Below are positions 24,097-32,545 of a stretch of DNA of 35,951 nucleotides, one piece after another. A program made the position numbers and the translations under genes. Position 1 is the stretch's first letter, and each line of letters opens with the position of its first letter. This stretch comes from Clostridiaceae bacterium. Its GTDB lineage: Bacteria > Bacillota > Clostridia > Oscillospirales > Acutalibacteraceae. The notes beneath the pieces are model-generated. The model saw only the letters and a program-made list of their open reading frames with translations, did not search any database and was not told the origin of the DNA. The stretch spans positions 1 through 35,951 of the forward strand of contig JAEDGF010000012.1 in NCBI GenBank assembly GCA_016297645.1, in the 5' to 3' direction.

Positions 24097-24159
24097 GTCT
24101 TTTCCCGCAGGAATGGGAGAAGGAGAATATTCCGTGGAAAAGAGAGGAGAGGTGAACAG

Positions 24160-25539
24160 ATGCAAACGCTTTTCCCGGGTGTTCCGGGCGAAACGCAGAA
24201 GCGGTTTTTGGAGGATACGCACCGCTTCATTGCGTTCGGCGGAGCAAGAGGAGGCGGAAAAAGCTGGGCGGTAAGAGTTAAGGCGGTGCTGCTTGCGCTC
24301 AGGTATCCCGGGATAAAAATAATGATAGTGCGAAAGACCTACCCGGAGCTTCGCGCGAATCACATAACACCGCTTAAAGAGCTGGTCGGAAAGACTGCGG
24401 TGTTCAAGGAAACGGCAAAGGAATTCCTGTTCAAAAACGGCTCGGTAATAAAGCTCGGCTACTGCCGCAACATAAAGGATCTCGACAGGTATCAGGGGAC
24501 AGAGGTGGATGTGCTGTTCCTTGACGAGGCTACGCAGCTGACCGAGGAGCAGTACGACCGCTTTAAGGCGTGCGTACGCGGTGTGAATGACTACCCCAAA
24601 CGGGTGTATCTCACCTGCAATCCGGGCGGCGTGGGACACGCTTTTGTGAAGCGGCTGTTTATCGACCGCGCGTACAAATCGGGTGAGAATCCCGACGACT
24701 ATGTGTTTTACAAGAGTCTTGTTACCGACAATGCGGCGCTTATGGAGAACGACCCCGACTACATCAAGCGGCTTGAAGCGCTGCCGCCGAAATTGCGCAG
24801 GGCGTGGCTCGACGGCGACTGGGATATTTTTGACGGGCAGTTTTTTGAGGAGTTCAGGGACGACCCGAGGCATTATAAGGACAGAATGTTCACCCATGTC
24901 ATCGAGCCGTTTGAAATACCTGACGGCTGGAATATCGTCAGGAGCTTCGATTTCGGTTTTGCAAAGCCGTTTTCGTGCGACTGGTGGGCGATAGATTACG
25001 ACGGCAGAGCGTATCTAATTTTGCAGCTTTACGGCTGCACGCAAACGCCGAATGAGGGCGTGAAGTGGCATCCGGACAGGATTTTCGAGGAGATTCATCG
25101 GATAGAAACGACCCACCGCTGGCTCAAAGGGAAACGGATAACCGGTGTTGCCGACCCGTCGATATGGGATGTGTCGCGCGGCGAAGCGATAATAGACTCC
25201 GCCGACAGGCATCTTGTCTACTTCTCGCGCGGCGACAACAAGCGCATTCCCGGGTGGATGCAGGTGCATTACAGACTGGCGTTTGACGAGGAGGGCTTCC
25301 CGATGGTCTATTTCTTCAACACCTGCACCGCCGCAATAAGAACGCTGCCGCTCTTGCAGTTTTCCGACATAAATCCCGAAGATCTTGACACTTCGCAGGA
25401 GGATCACTTCGCCGATTCGTTCAGGTATTTCTGTATGTCGCGTCCCATCACGCCGATGAGCACGAGCGCCCCGTCCGCCTGCGGCGACGACCCGCTCGAT
25501 CTCAACACCAAACGGTACGACTCATATTCATACCGCTGA
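24160..25539 (+). CDS. terL: Phage terminase large subunit
   Basis: The packaging motor ATPase-nuclease, 459 residues. Walker A is in FGGARGGGKSW (about 25-36) and Walker B in VDVLFLDEAT (about 115-124). The C-terminal RNase-H-like nuclease has acidic residues in SFDFGFAKPF, GVADPSIWD and FADSFRY. It cuts and translocates phage DNA into the prohead through the portal. It begins at ATG 24160 after GAGAGGTG and is followed 24 nt later by the portal gene, the classic phage head order. Confidence 0.95.
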   Translation: MQTLFPGVPGETQKRFLEDTHRFIAFGGARGGGKSWAVRVKAVLLALRYPGIKIMIVRKTYPELRANHITPLKELVGKTAVFKETAKEFLFKNGSVIKLGYCRNIKDLDRYQGTEVDVLFLDEATQLTEEQYDRFKACVRGVNDYPKRVYLTCNPGGVGHAFVKRLFIDRAYKSGENPDDYVFYKSLVTDNAALMENDPDYIKRLEALPPKLRRAWLDGDWDIFDGQFFEEFRDDPRHYKDRMFTHVIEPFEIPDGWNIVRSFDFGFAKPFSCDWWAIDYDGRAYLILQLYGCTQTPNEGVKWHPDRIFEEIHRIETTHRWLKGKRITGVADPSIWDVSRGEAIIDSADRHLVYFSRGDNKRIPGWMQVHYRLAFDEEGFPMVYFFNTCTAAIRTLPLLQFSDINPEDLDTSQEDHFADSFRYFCMSRPITPMSTSAPSACGDDPLDLNTKRYDSYSYR

Positions 25540-25562
25540 GTGCGGTAAAAAAAGGAGAAAAG

Positions 25563-27251
25563 ATGAAAACAAATAACAAAACGCATTCCGCGGCAGTCGG
25601 CGGCGGCACCGCCGGCGGTGCAGTGATAGGAACCAACGAGGTGCTTTCGGCTGCCGCAACGCTTAAAAAGTACAAGAGTGCAAAACAACGGCTTGAAAGC
25701 CGGATCGTTGAAAACGAAAAGTGGTTCAGGCTTCGCCATTGGGCGGAAGCTCCCGGCGGTACGGCATCGTCGTCAGCGTGGCTGTTTAATTCCATTGTCA
25801 ATAAGCACGCGGATTTTATGGATTCTATCCCCCAGTGTACGGTGCTTCCGAGGGAGGAGTCCGACGAGAAGGCGGCGCAGCAGCTTACCGATATGCTGCC
25901 GGTGATTCTCGAACGCAACAACTGGGACAGCGTATATTCGGACGGCGCATACGGCAAGCTCAAAACCGGTACGGCGGTGTACTCCGTTCTGTGGAATCCC
26001 GAGGCGTGCGATATGCTCGGCGATATCGATGTGCGCAGAGCCGATATTCTCAACCTTTTTTGGGAGCCTGGAATAAGGGATATTCAGAAAAGCCGCAATC
26101 TGTTTTATACGGAGCTTGTCGACAACGATATTCTGACAGACAAATATCCCGTGCTTGAAGGCAGGCTCGGCTCGCCCGGCGAAGCGTTCGGGTATCTGTA
26201 CGACCCCGAGGTCGACCTCTCCGACAAATCGACAGTTGTGGACTGGTATTACAAAAAGCGTGTTAACGGCAAAACGGTTCTGCATTTTGTGAAATTTGTG
26301 GGCGACACGGTTTTGTACGCGTCCGAAAACGACCCCGAGTACAGCGACAGAGGGTGGTATGACCACGGAATGTACCCGTTCGTTTTCGACCCTCTTTTTG
26401 CGGAGGAGGGTACGCCGGTAGGCTTCGGCTTCATCGATATCATGAAGGGTGTTCAGGAGGAGATAGACCTGCTCGGTACCGAAATCGTGAAAAACGCGCG
26501 TATGGGCGCAAGGCGGCGCTACTTCACCCGTAACGAGGGCGCTGTCAATGAAGAGGAGTTCGCCGATATGTCGAAGGATTTCGTCCATGTCAGCGGTTCT
26601 TCGCTCGGCGAGGAGTCAATAAGGGAGATAAACAATGTACCCCTTTCCGGCGTGTATGTAACGGTACTCAATAACAAGATAAACGAGCTTAAAGAGGTAA
26701 GCGGCAACCGCGATTTCGTGAGCGGCGGCACGCTCGGCGGTGTTACCTCGGGAACTGCGATAAACGCCTTGCAGGAGGCGGGCAACAAGCTCTCGCGCGA
26801 CATGATATCGGCGACCTACCGGGCATTTGCACAGATTTGCACTATCTGCATAGAGCTTATAAGACAGTTTTACAGTGTCCCGAGAAGTATGCGCATTTTA
26901 AGCCCCGGGGGCGAAGGGAGCTACGGTGCGTTTGACAATTCTCTCTTGCAGCCCGAAAGCCTCGGAAACGATTTCGGATATGAGCTTGGCACGCGTGTTC
27001 CGGTGTTCGATGTGAGCGTAAAGGCACACAAGCAGAACACATTTTCCCGCGCGAGTCAGAATAACGACGCGTTGAATTTCTATAAGCTCGGCTTTTTCGA
27101 CCCGGCGAAAAGTGTGGAATCGCTTGCCTGTATGCAGCTTATTGATATCGATAACAAGGAGAAGATCATCCGCATTATCGAGGAAAACGGCAAAAAGTAC
27201 GGGGCGGCGCCCACGGGGGAGGAGAACCGTTATGACATCGGTACGGTTTGA
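25563..27251 (+). CDS. Phage portal protein
   Basis: A 562-residue protein directly after terL, in the position and size of a portal, the dodecameric ring at the capsid vertex. The N-terminus is Gly/Ala-rich, then come NEKWFRLRHWAEAP and DFMDSIPQCTVLPRE, and later MKGVQEEIDLLGTEIVKNA and GTAINALQEAGNKLSRDMI, typical of the wing and stem/clip regions of portals from phages with N4-gp56-type capsids. The last 20 bases overlap the protease gene. The ribosome binding site is AAAGGAG. Confidence 0.88.
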   Translation: MKTNNKTHSAAVGGGTAGGAVIGTNEVLSAAATLKKYKSAKQRLESRIVENEKWFRLRHWAEAPGGTASSSAWLFNSIVNKHADFMDSIPQCTVLPREESDEKAAQQLTDMLPVILERNNWDSVYSDGAYGKLKTGTAVYSVLWNPEACDMLGDIDVRRADILNLFWEPGIRDIQKSRNLFYTELVDNDILTDKYPVLEGRLGSPGEAFGYLYDPEVDLSDKSTVVDWYYKKRVNGKTVLHFVKFVGDTVLYASENDPEYSDRGWYDHGMYPFVFDPLFAEEGTPVGFGFIDIMKGVQEEIDLLGTEIVKNARMGARRRYFTRNEGAVNEEEFADMSKDFVHVSGSSLGEESIREINNVPLSGVYVTVLNNKINELKEVSGNRDFVSGGTLGGVTSGTAINALQEAGNKLSRDMISATYRAFAQICTICIELIRQFYSVPRSMRILSPGGEGSYGAFDNSLLQPESLGNDFGYELGTRVPVFDVSVKAHKQNTFSRASQNNDALNFYKLGFFDPAKSVESLACMQLIDIDNKEKIIRIIEENGKKYGAAPTGEENRYDIGTV

Positions 27252-27558
27252 CGAGCTTAACTCCGGAATGCTTTTCGAGTGTTCGGGTCACGCCGGGGCG
27301 GGCAGAAAAGGCTCGGATATTGTCTGTGCGGGTGTGTCCGCACTCGTTATCGCTCTTATTGAGCGGCTTGACGAATTGCAGGACGAGCAGCTTGTGAAAA
27401 TCGAGAGCTTCCACACGGCGGACGGCGAAGTGGCGCTTGAAGCAAGCTGGGAGGACTCCTTCGGCAGGACTGCCGCCATGGGCGTTTTCGAAACGGTGCG
27501 AACGGGGCTGAGGCGGATTTCGGAGATGTACCCCGACAATGTGTGCGTTAATAACTGA
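27232..27558 (+). CDS. prp: Prp-family cysteine protease, phage-encoded
   Basis: A 108-residue protein of the ribosomal-processing cysteine protease family (Prp, DUF464). The catalytic pair is His20 in CSGHAGAG and Cys32 in DIVCAGVSALV, matching the family pattern. Chromosomal Prp removes the N-terminal extension of ribosomal protein L27 after an LxLxFFA motif. Here the gene overlaps the portal gene by 20 bases (GGAGG upstream of the ATG) and precedes scaffold and capsid genes, which both carry a similar N-terminal motif. The inferred role is capsid maturation. A longer in-frame reading from 27112 lies inside the portal gene and is not the start. Confidence 0.88.
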   Translation: MTSVRFDELNSGMLFECSGHAGAGRKGSDIVCAGVSALVIALIERLDELQDEQLVKIESFHTADGEVALEASWEDSFGRTAAMGVFETVRTGLRRISEMYPDNVCVNN

Positions 27559-27571
27559 AAGGAGAAAAACA

Positions 27572-28402
27572 GTGAACATACTTTTTGAACCATCACTCCG
27601 GCTTTTTGCGGACGGTGCTTCGGGCGGCTCGGCAAACGGCTCTTCGGGCGGCTCGGCAAACGGCGCTCAGGGCAGCGAGAGTGCAGGCGAAACCGAAAGC
27701 CCCCCCGGCGACAACGGGGAAAACAAAGCCGCAAGCAAAGCGGACAAGCCCGCTACGGAGGAAAAAACGGCGGAGAAAAAGAGCGAAGCCGCCGATTTTT
27801 ACGAAGCGGATTCCGCCGAAAATACGGGCGGCGAAGCAGAACCCGGCGAGGAGAAAAATATCACGGCAGAGTCCGCAAGCGAACCCGCCGACGACGAAGC
27901 CGCTCCCGATAAAGCGCAGGAAAACGGCGAAAGCGCGTCGGACGGCGGGAAGGAGGACGGAAACGAAACGGAGAAGCTCCTCGGCAGCGTACGGGAAACG
28001 CTCCGCGAACAGATAAAGGCTGCCGAAACCGAGGAGGTACTCGCCGCGTGGCGCAGAGAAGAAGCCGCTGCGCGCGAGATATACCCGTCGTTTTCAATGA
28101 GCAGCGAGCTTTTGAACGAGCCGCTTTTCGGTGTGCTTCTCAAAAACGGTGTGGGAGTCCGTCAGGCGTACGAATGCGTCCATCTCAAAGAGATAATCGG
28201 CAGCGCCGTCAGGTACGCGGTAGCCGAAACGGGGCGCAGAGCGGCAGGAGCAAAAAACGGCTCGTCAACCCGCCCGGGCGAAAATTCGGTGCTCGACAGA
28301 GCGTCATCCGTAACGCGCACGGATGTAAAAAACCTCACGGAAAAGGACATTATGCGAATACTGTCCGATGTGAGCAAGGGCGCGAAAATATCATTCAAAT
28401 AA
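27572..28402 (+). CDS. Phage scaffold protein
   Basis: A 276-residue scaffold-type protein that guides capsid assembly. It starts at GTG 27572 with AAAGGAG upstream. The N-terminus MNILFEPSLRLFADG carries an L-x-LFA element like a Prp cut site. Residues about 15-140 are a disordered acidic, Glu/Asp/Ala-rich region with an 8-residue Ser/Gly repeat. A helical part follows from about 145. The C-terminal third (SFSMSSELLNEPLFGVLLKNGVGVRQAYECVHL) resembles scaffolds of clostridial phages. Location between Prp and capsid supports the call; sequence identity is moderate evidence only. Confidence 0.8.
   Translation: MNILFEPSLRLFADGASGGSANGSSGGSANGAQGSESAGETESPPGDNGENKAASKADKPATEEKTAEKKSEAADFYEADSAENTGGEAEPGEEKNITAESASEPADDEAAPDKAQENGESASDGGKEDGNETEKLLGSVRETLREQIKAAETEEVLAAWRREEAAAREIYPSFSMSSELLNEPLFGVLLKNGVGVRQAYECVHLKEIIGSAVRYAVAETGRRAAGAKNGSSTRPGENSVLDRASSVTRTDVKNLTEKDIMRILSDVSKGAKISFK
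27618..27664 (+). repeat. 24-bp tandem repeat in the scaffold gene
   Basis: Two direct copies of a 23-base unit (27618-27640 and 27642-27664) encode ASGGSANG and SSGGSANG. They lie in the low-complexity N-terminal linker of the scaffold. Confidence 0.85.
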
Positions 28403-28421
28403 TAAAAAGGAGATATATCAC

Positions 28422-29708
28422 ATGAACAGGGAAATTCTTACACTCAACTTTTTTGCAGCAGGCGATGTCATCAATTCCACCGGCGGTACTCTCGAAAACG
28501 GCACGGTGACCAATTCGGACGCGCTCTCGCCCGAGATGAAAACCTTTTACGACAAAACGCTTGTCACACTCGCAGGCGCAAATCTCGTCCACGAGCAGTT
28601 CGGACAGAAGCGTCCCATCCCCAAAAACGGCGGTAAGACCATCGAATTCCGCAAGTTTTCAAAGCTCCCTAAGGCGATGAAGGCGATAACCGAGGGTGTC
28701 ACCCCCTCCGGCAATAAGCTGAATGTTTCGTCCGTGAGCTGCACGGTCGACCAGTACGGCGACTACATCGAGCAGACCGATATGCTCGAGCTCACTTCCG
28801 TCGACAACACCATTGTCGAAGCGACAAAGGAGCTTGCCGCACAGGCGGGACTTACCCTCGACACCGTCGTCCGCAACGAGCTTGTTGGCGGTACGAATGT
28901 CATGTACGCCCCCGGGCTTGACGACAAGGACCGCGAAAGAGAGATCACTTCGAGAGCAGATGTCATTGCCGACAACAAGCTGCGTGTAAAGGATGTTTTC
29001 AGAGCTGCGGCGGAGCTTAAAGCCGTCAACGCACCGAAGATAAACGGCAGCTATGTTGCGATAATTCACCCCTATGTTTCCTACGACCTCATGCAGGATG
29101 CTGATTCGCAGTGGATAAACATCCAGCGCTACGCCTCTCCCGAGAACATCTTCAAGGGCGAGATAGGAATGCTCGGCGGCGTACGCTTTGTTGAGAGCAC
29201 GGAGGCAAAAATTTACGGTCCCGCCGTTATCTGCGACTCGCTTTCAAGACTTACCAGCAAGGAGAGTATTTCCTCGTCCACCACATCCGTTACGGTAAAC
29301 GAGAACCTTACCGCGCACACCTTTACAACGCCCGTACCCGTTTATATAGGCGGCAAGGAAAACACGATAACCGCAGTTTCCGTAAGCGGCGGCGTTGCGA
29401 CCCTCACTCTCGGCACTGCCGTAACAAGCCTTGACGCAGGCGATGTTATCTGCGGCAGAGGTGCCGGCAGGGACGGCTCTGCGGTATTCTGCACGCTTTT
29501 CCTCGGCGAAAACGCCTACGGTGTAACAGATATCGAGGGCGGCGGACTCGAACACATCGTCAAGCAGCGCGGCTACGGCAACGACCCGCTTAACCAGCGT
29601 TCGTCCGTCGGTTGGAAGGCTACAAAGGTCGCAAAGCGCCTTCTGGATGAGTATATCATCCGCTTTGAGTCCGGTTCGAGCTTCTCCGCAACCGCAGAAT
29701 CCAACTGA
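28422..29708 (+). CDS. Major capsid protein, N4-gp56 family
   Basis: The 428-residue major capsid protein. It opens MNREILTLNFFAAGD, an LxLxFFA Prp-like cleavage site at residues 6-12, so maturation would remove about 12 residues. The rest shows N4-gp56 family features: FYDKTLVTLAGANLVHEQFGQKR, FRKFSKLPKAMKAITEGVTP and GDYIEQTDMLEL, the end of the A-domain with a YVSYDLM segment, and a terminal GWKATKVAKRLLDEYIIRFESGSS. A Thr/Val/Gly-rich insertion at about 285-345 is likely a surface domain. ATG 28422 follows AAGGAG. It is the most abundant virion protein. Confidence 0.93.
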   Translation: MNREILTLNFFAAGDVINSTGGTLENGTVTNSDALSPEMKTFYDKTLVTLAGANLVHEQFGQKRPIPKNGGKTIEFRKFSKLPKAMKAITEGVTPSGNKLNVSSVSCTVDQYGDYIEQTDMLELTSVDNTIVEATKELAAQAGLTLDTVVRNELVGGTNVMYAPGLDDKDREREITSRADVIADNKLRVKDVFRAAAELKAVNAPKINGSYVAIIHPYVSYDLMQDADSQWINIQRYASPENIFKGEIGMLGGVRFVESTEAKIYGPAVICDSLSRLTSKESISSSTTSVTVNENLTAHTFTTPVPVYIGGKENTITAVSVSGGVATLTLGTAVTSLDAGDVICGRGAGRDGSAVFCTLFLGENAYGVTDIEGGGLEHIVKQRGYGNDPLNQRSSVGWKATKVAKRLLDEYIIRFESGSSFSATAESN

Positions 29709-29867
29709 TAACCCCGGCAAAGCTGTCGGAGTGTCGGTTGAAGAAGTCGAGTGGACGAACACGGCTTTCGCACCACTGCGAAACGGCTGAAATTCGGCGG
29801 CTTTCGGAGCGCCGAAAAAAATAAAGACCGCATTTTACTGCGGTACAACAAACAATTCTGTTAATGC

Positions 29868-29900
29868 GGCGGCGGAAACCCGTAAAGTCTTTCCGCCGCC
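29868..29900 (+). promoter_or_regulatory. Perfect 11-bp hairpin before a small phage gene
   Basis: GGCGGCGGAAA (29868-29878) pairs with TTTCCGCCGCC (29890-29900), immediately before the GGAAAGGAAG site of the gene at 29916. It follows ACCGCA/TGCGGT at 29826-29843. It may limit read-through or translation after the highly expressed capsid gene, or protect its mRNA. Confidence 0.55.
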
Positions 29901-29915
29901 CGGAAAGGAAGAAAA

Positions 29916-30131
29916 ATGAAATTGAAATCAAAAAACACACTTGTCCCGGTTTTCGTACCGAAGGAGAGTAAGCACGACGACTCGCTTTTTGTCGCCGTCA
30001 ACGGAAAAAGAATGCTCATAAAAAAGGGTGAAACGGTCATGCTGCCCGCGCCCTTTGCCGAGGCGGTTGAAAATTCCGTTAACGCACGGCGCGAAGCCGA
30101 GAGCTTTATCGATTCCGTGAGCAAGGAATAA
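29916..30131 (+). CDS. Small phage protein, unknown
   Basis: A 71-residue protein starting MKLKSKNTLVPVFVPKES. It has a beta-rich N-terminal part (SLFVAVNGKRMLIKKGETVMLPA) and a helical C-terminus rich in Glu/Asn. No family is recognised. Its location between major capsid and connector suggests a virion neck, decoration or assembly protein, which is inference only. The ribosome binding site is GGAAAGGAAG. Confidence 0.7.
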   Translation: MKLKSKNTLVPVFVPKESKHDDSLFVAVNGKRMLIKKGETVMLPAPFAEAVENSVNARREAESFIDSVSKE

Positions 30132-30145
30132 GGAGGAGCGGTACG

Positions 30146-30529
30146 ATGACTGCGGACGCTGCAATAGAACGCTTTGACACTCTTTACCCGAACGCTCTTT
30201 CATACGCCGAAAAGCTCCGTATGCTCTCGGTGCTTGACGGCAGGATCCACAGGGAGCTTTTGTCGCGCTATGAGGGCGAAAACGGGGAGTTCATCGGGTA
30301 CTCCGAGGGAATATCCGGTTCCGAAATGCTGCTTGTCGGTTTTCCGTATGACGATATTTATGTGAAATATCTTGCAGCCGAAACGGATCTCATAAACGGC
30401 GATACGGCGCGCTACGCCAATTCCTATGCCGAGTTCAACAACCTTTACGGCGAATATGCCGCCGAAATCAACAGGACGCACCGCATTAAAGCTCCGGCAA
30501 AGGTTCATTTCGGAGGTGGCGCGCAATGA
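30146..30529 (+). CDS. Head-tail connector-like phage protein
   Basis: A 127-residue protein with a helix-rich N-terminal half (AAIERFDTLYPNALSYAEKLRMLSVLDGRIHREL) and later LVGFPYDDIYVKYLAAETDLING, resembling head-tail adaptor/connector proteins in this position of clostridial phages. The ATG has AAGGAGGAG upstream. Its stop codon overlaps the next ATG (ATGA). Assignment rests mostly on order and size. Confidence 0.7.
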   Translation: MTADAAIERFDTLYPNALSYAEKLRMLSVLDGRIHRELLSRYEGENGEFIGYSEGISGSEMLLVGFPYDDIYVKYLAAETDLINGDTARYANSYAEFNNLYGEYAAEINRTHRIKAPAKVHFGGGAQ

Positions 30530-32403
30530 AGCTTACTCCTCTGAATCCCGTGAGCCGTACACGCCGCAGGATCACTTCGTTCGGCGGACTCAACCGCATT
30601 CCGAACGCGTCGGGTGCGTATCTCGGCGATATGATGAACATGACAAGCAGCGAAATGCCCTCGCTCTCGTCCCGCCCCGCGCGCTGCCGCTGGCATTCCG
30701 GCTCGTCGGACGAGGGCGGCACGGCGGACGGCAATGTTATCCTCGCAAATGATGAAATAACCGCGGCTGCGGCGATAAACGGCAAAATCTATTTTACGAC
30801 CCGAAACGAGATAACGGCAGACGGCGTAAAGGCAAGGGGCGATAAGCTGAGCGGCAGCGGCGGAAAAAGGACGATAGTCCCGTTCGGGCGCAATTTCTTT
30901 GTAGTCCCCGACGGTGTGTACGCAAAGCAGAACGAAGGCACGGGCTACACTTGTGAGCGGTGTCCGAAAAAGTTCACCTCCGAAAATGCGGTGTCCGTCA
31001 AAGCCGTAAAGGAGGACGGGAGAGAAGCATCGCTTTCTTACTCAGCAAGCTTTCCGGAGCAGCCCGAAGCCGCCGACAGCTTTATTAAAACGCTCGGCGC
31101 GCAGGCGTACATCTACACCTACTCGGACGGCGAGTGGAAAAAGGGAGAAAGAATATATCCGTGTTTTTCCGCAGAGGGCATCGGGCGCAAGTTTACCGTC
31201 GGAAACAAGGTCGTTATAAAAAACGCCTACACGGACGACGAAAAAAGAACCTACACGGTGACGGCTGTTTCGGACGATGAGATAACCGTTGACGCACCGT
31301 ATAAGGGCAATACGACAAAAAGCGGATTCTCGATCGAGCGTTATTTTCCGCTGCTCGATTTTGCGGCGGAGAGCGGTAACCGCATATGGGGCTGTCGGTT
31401 CGGACGGAATGTGTTCGGTGAATTCGTAAACGAGATATACGCGTCCGCCCTCGGCGACCCCATGGAGTGGGACTGCTTTGAGGGGATATCGACCGACTCG
31501 TACGCAGCTTCTCTCGGCTGCTCGGGCGTTTTTACGGGGGCGGCTGTCCTCGGCGGCAGACCGGTGTTTTTCAAGGAGAACAAAATAATAACCGTGGGCG
31601 GTTCGTCACCGCAGAGCTTCACCGTCAGCGCCGCGTCCGCTCCGGGCGTTGAGGAGGGGGCGGAAAACAGCCTTGTCAACATGAACGAAACGCTCTATTA
31701 CAAAAGCGGCGAAGGGATAACTGTATACGACGGCAGCTCAACGCGCTGCATTTCCGAAAAACTCGGCAATCGGCGTTTTACGGTAAGTGCCGCAGGCGGA
31801 ATGAACGGGAAATATCGTGCGGTGTTCAACTTTCCCGATAAAACGCGCGCGCAGTATGTCTACGACTCCCTGAATGACGCGTGGCATATCGAGGACGACA
31901 ACGAAAACGCGAAGTTTTTTGTCCCGGTGTGCGGCAGCCTTATATCGGTTTGCCGCACGGGGGACAAGACCGAAAACGGCGTTAATGTGCGTACATACCG
32001 TTTTTACGCGGACGATGCCGACGCTGCGGAGAACGGGATAAGCATATTCAGCGATACCGAAAACAGCGAGTTCGGCTTTTCTGCCGAGGGTGACAGTGAA
32101 TTTTTTGCCGAAACGCGCGAGATAAGCGCTTCGTCCGGCTCGGAAGCCGTACGCAGTCTTATTATAAGAGCGAATAAGGACGAAAACGCCGTACTGAAAG
32201 CCGGTGTTGTGTTCGGCGATAACAACACCTACCGCGAGGTGTGCTGCATACCGGGGGACATGAGCGGAACATTTTCTTTGCCGGTCAACACACCGAGATG
32301 TTCGTCTTTCAGGCTTCGGTTCAGCGGTAAGGGGAGAGTCGGAATACTTGCGGTAGGGATCATCACGGAAAAAACAAGCGAGGTGAACGGTTACGGAATT
32401 TGA
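30526..32403 (+). CDS. Large virion protein, tail nozzle/hub-like
   Basis: A 625-residue protein. The opening (ITSFGGLNRIPNASGAYLGDMMNMTSSEMPSLSSRP) resembles the beginning of tail nozzle/hub-type proteins of podovirus-like clostridial phages, where a GGLN or GGYN segment is followed by D-M-x-N-(L/M)TS and a P-x-LS-x-R motif. The rest is beta-rich with repeated ITV and VSA segments, and CERCPKKF holds a short cysteine pair. A four-base overlap (ATGA) couples it to the connector gene. No tape-measure gene is visible in the window, consistent with a short tail. Function is by analogy. Confidence 0.6.
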   Translation: MKLTPLNPVSRTRRRITSFGGLNRIPNASGAYLGDMMNMTSSEMPSLSSRPARCRWHSGSSDEGGTADGNVILANDEITAAAAINGKIYFTTRNEITADGVKARGDKLSGSGGKRTIVPFGRNFFVVPDGVYAKQNEGTGYTCERCPKKFTSENAVSVKAVKEDGREASLSYSASFPEQPEAADSFIKTLGAQAYIYTYSDGEWKKGERIYPCFSAEGIGRKFTVGNKVVIKNAYTDDEKRTYTVTAVSDDEITVDAPYKGNTTKSGFSIERYFPLLDFAAESGNRIWGCRFGRNVFGEFVNEIYASALGDPMEWDCFEGISTDSYAASLGCSGVFTGAAVLGGRPVFFKENKIITVGGSSPQSFTVSAASAPGVEEGAENSLVNMNETLYYKSGEGITVYDGSSTRCISEKLGNRRFTVSAAGGMNGKYRAVFNFPDKTRAQYVYDSLNDAWHIEDDNENAKFFVPVCGSLISVCRTGDKTENGVNVRTYRFYADDADAAENGISIFSDTENSEFGFSAEGDSEFFAETREISASSGSEAVRSLIIRANKDENAVLKAGVVFGDNNTYREVCCIPGDMSGTFSLPVNTPRCSSFRLRFSGKGRVGILAVGIITEKTSEVNGYGI

Positions 32404-32545
32404 TACAACACGCGTTCAGGGGAATTCCTCCGCGAAATACGAAAAGCTGTATTCAATGCTTCTGCGGCTTATCGCGCAGACGGAGGAACTCAAAGACGAG
32501 GTAAGGGAGCTTACCGTTTATATTAAAAAGGAGGTGAAAAAGTGA
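32393..32545 (+). CDS. Small coiled-coil phage protein, ACG start inferred
   Basis: A 50-codon frame giving EFDTTRVQGNSSAKYEKLYSM, then a helical Leu/Glu-rich half ending VYIKKEVKK. There is no ATG, GTG or TTG at the front; GAGGTGA (32380-32386) lies 6 nt before an in-frame ACG at 32393. The only later start is ATG 32456, without a binding site. Its TGA overlaps the GTG start of the next gene (GTGA), and the reading frame ends with GGAGGTGA serving that gene, so the frame looks real. It probably forms a coiled coil. Confidence 0.55.
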   Translation, partial: TEFDTTRVQGNSSAKYEKLYSMLLRLIAQTEELKDEVRELTVYIKKEVKK

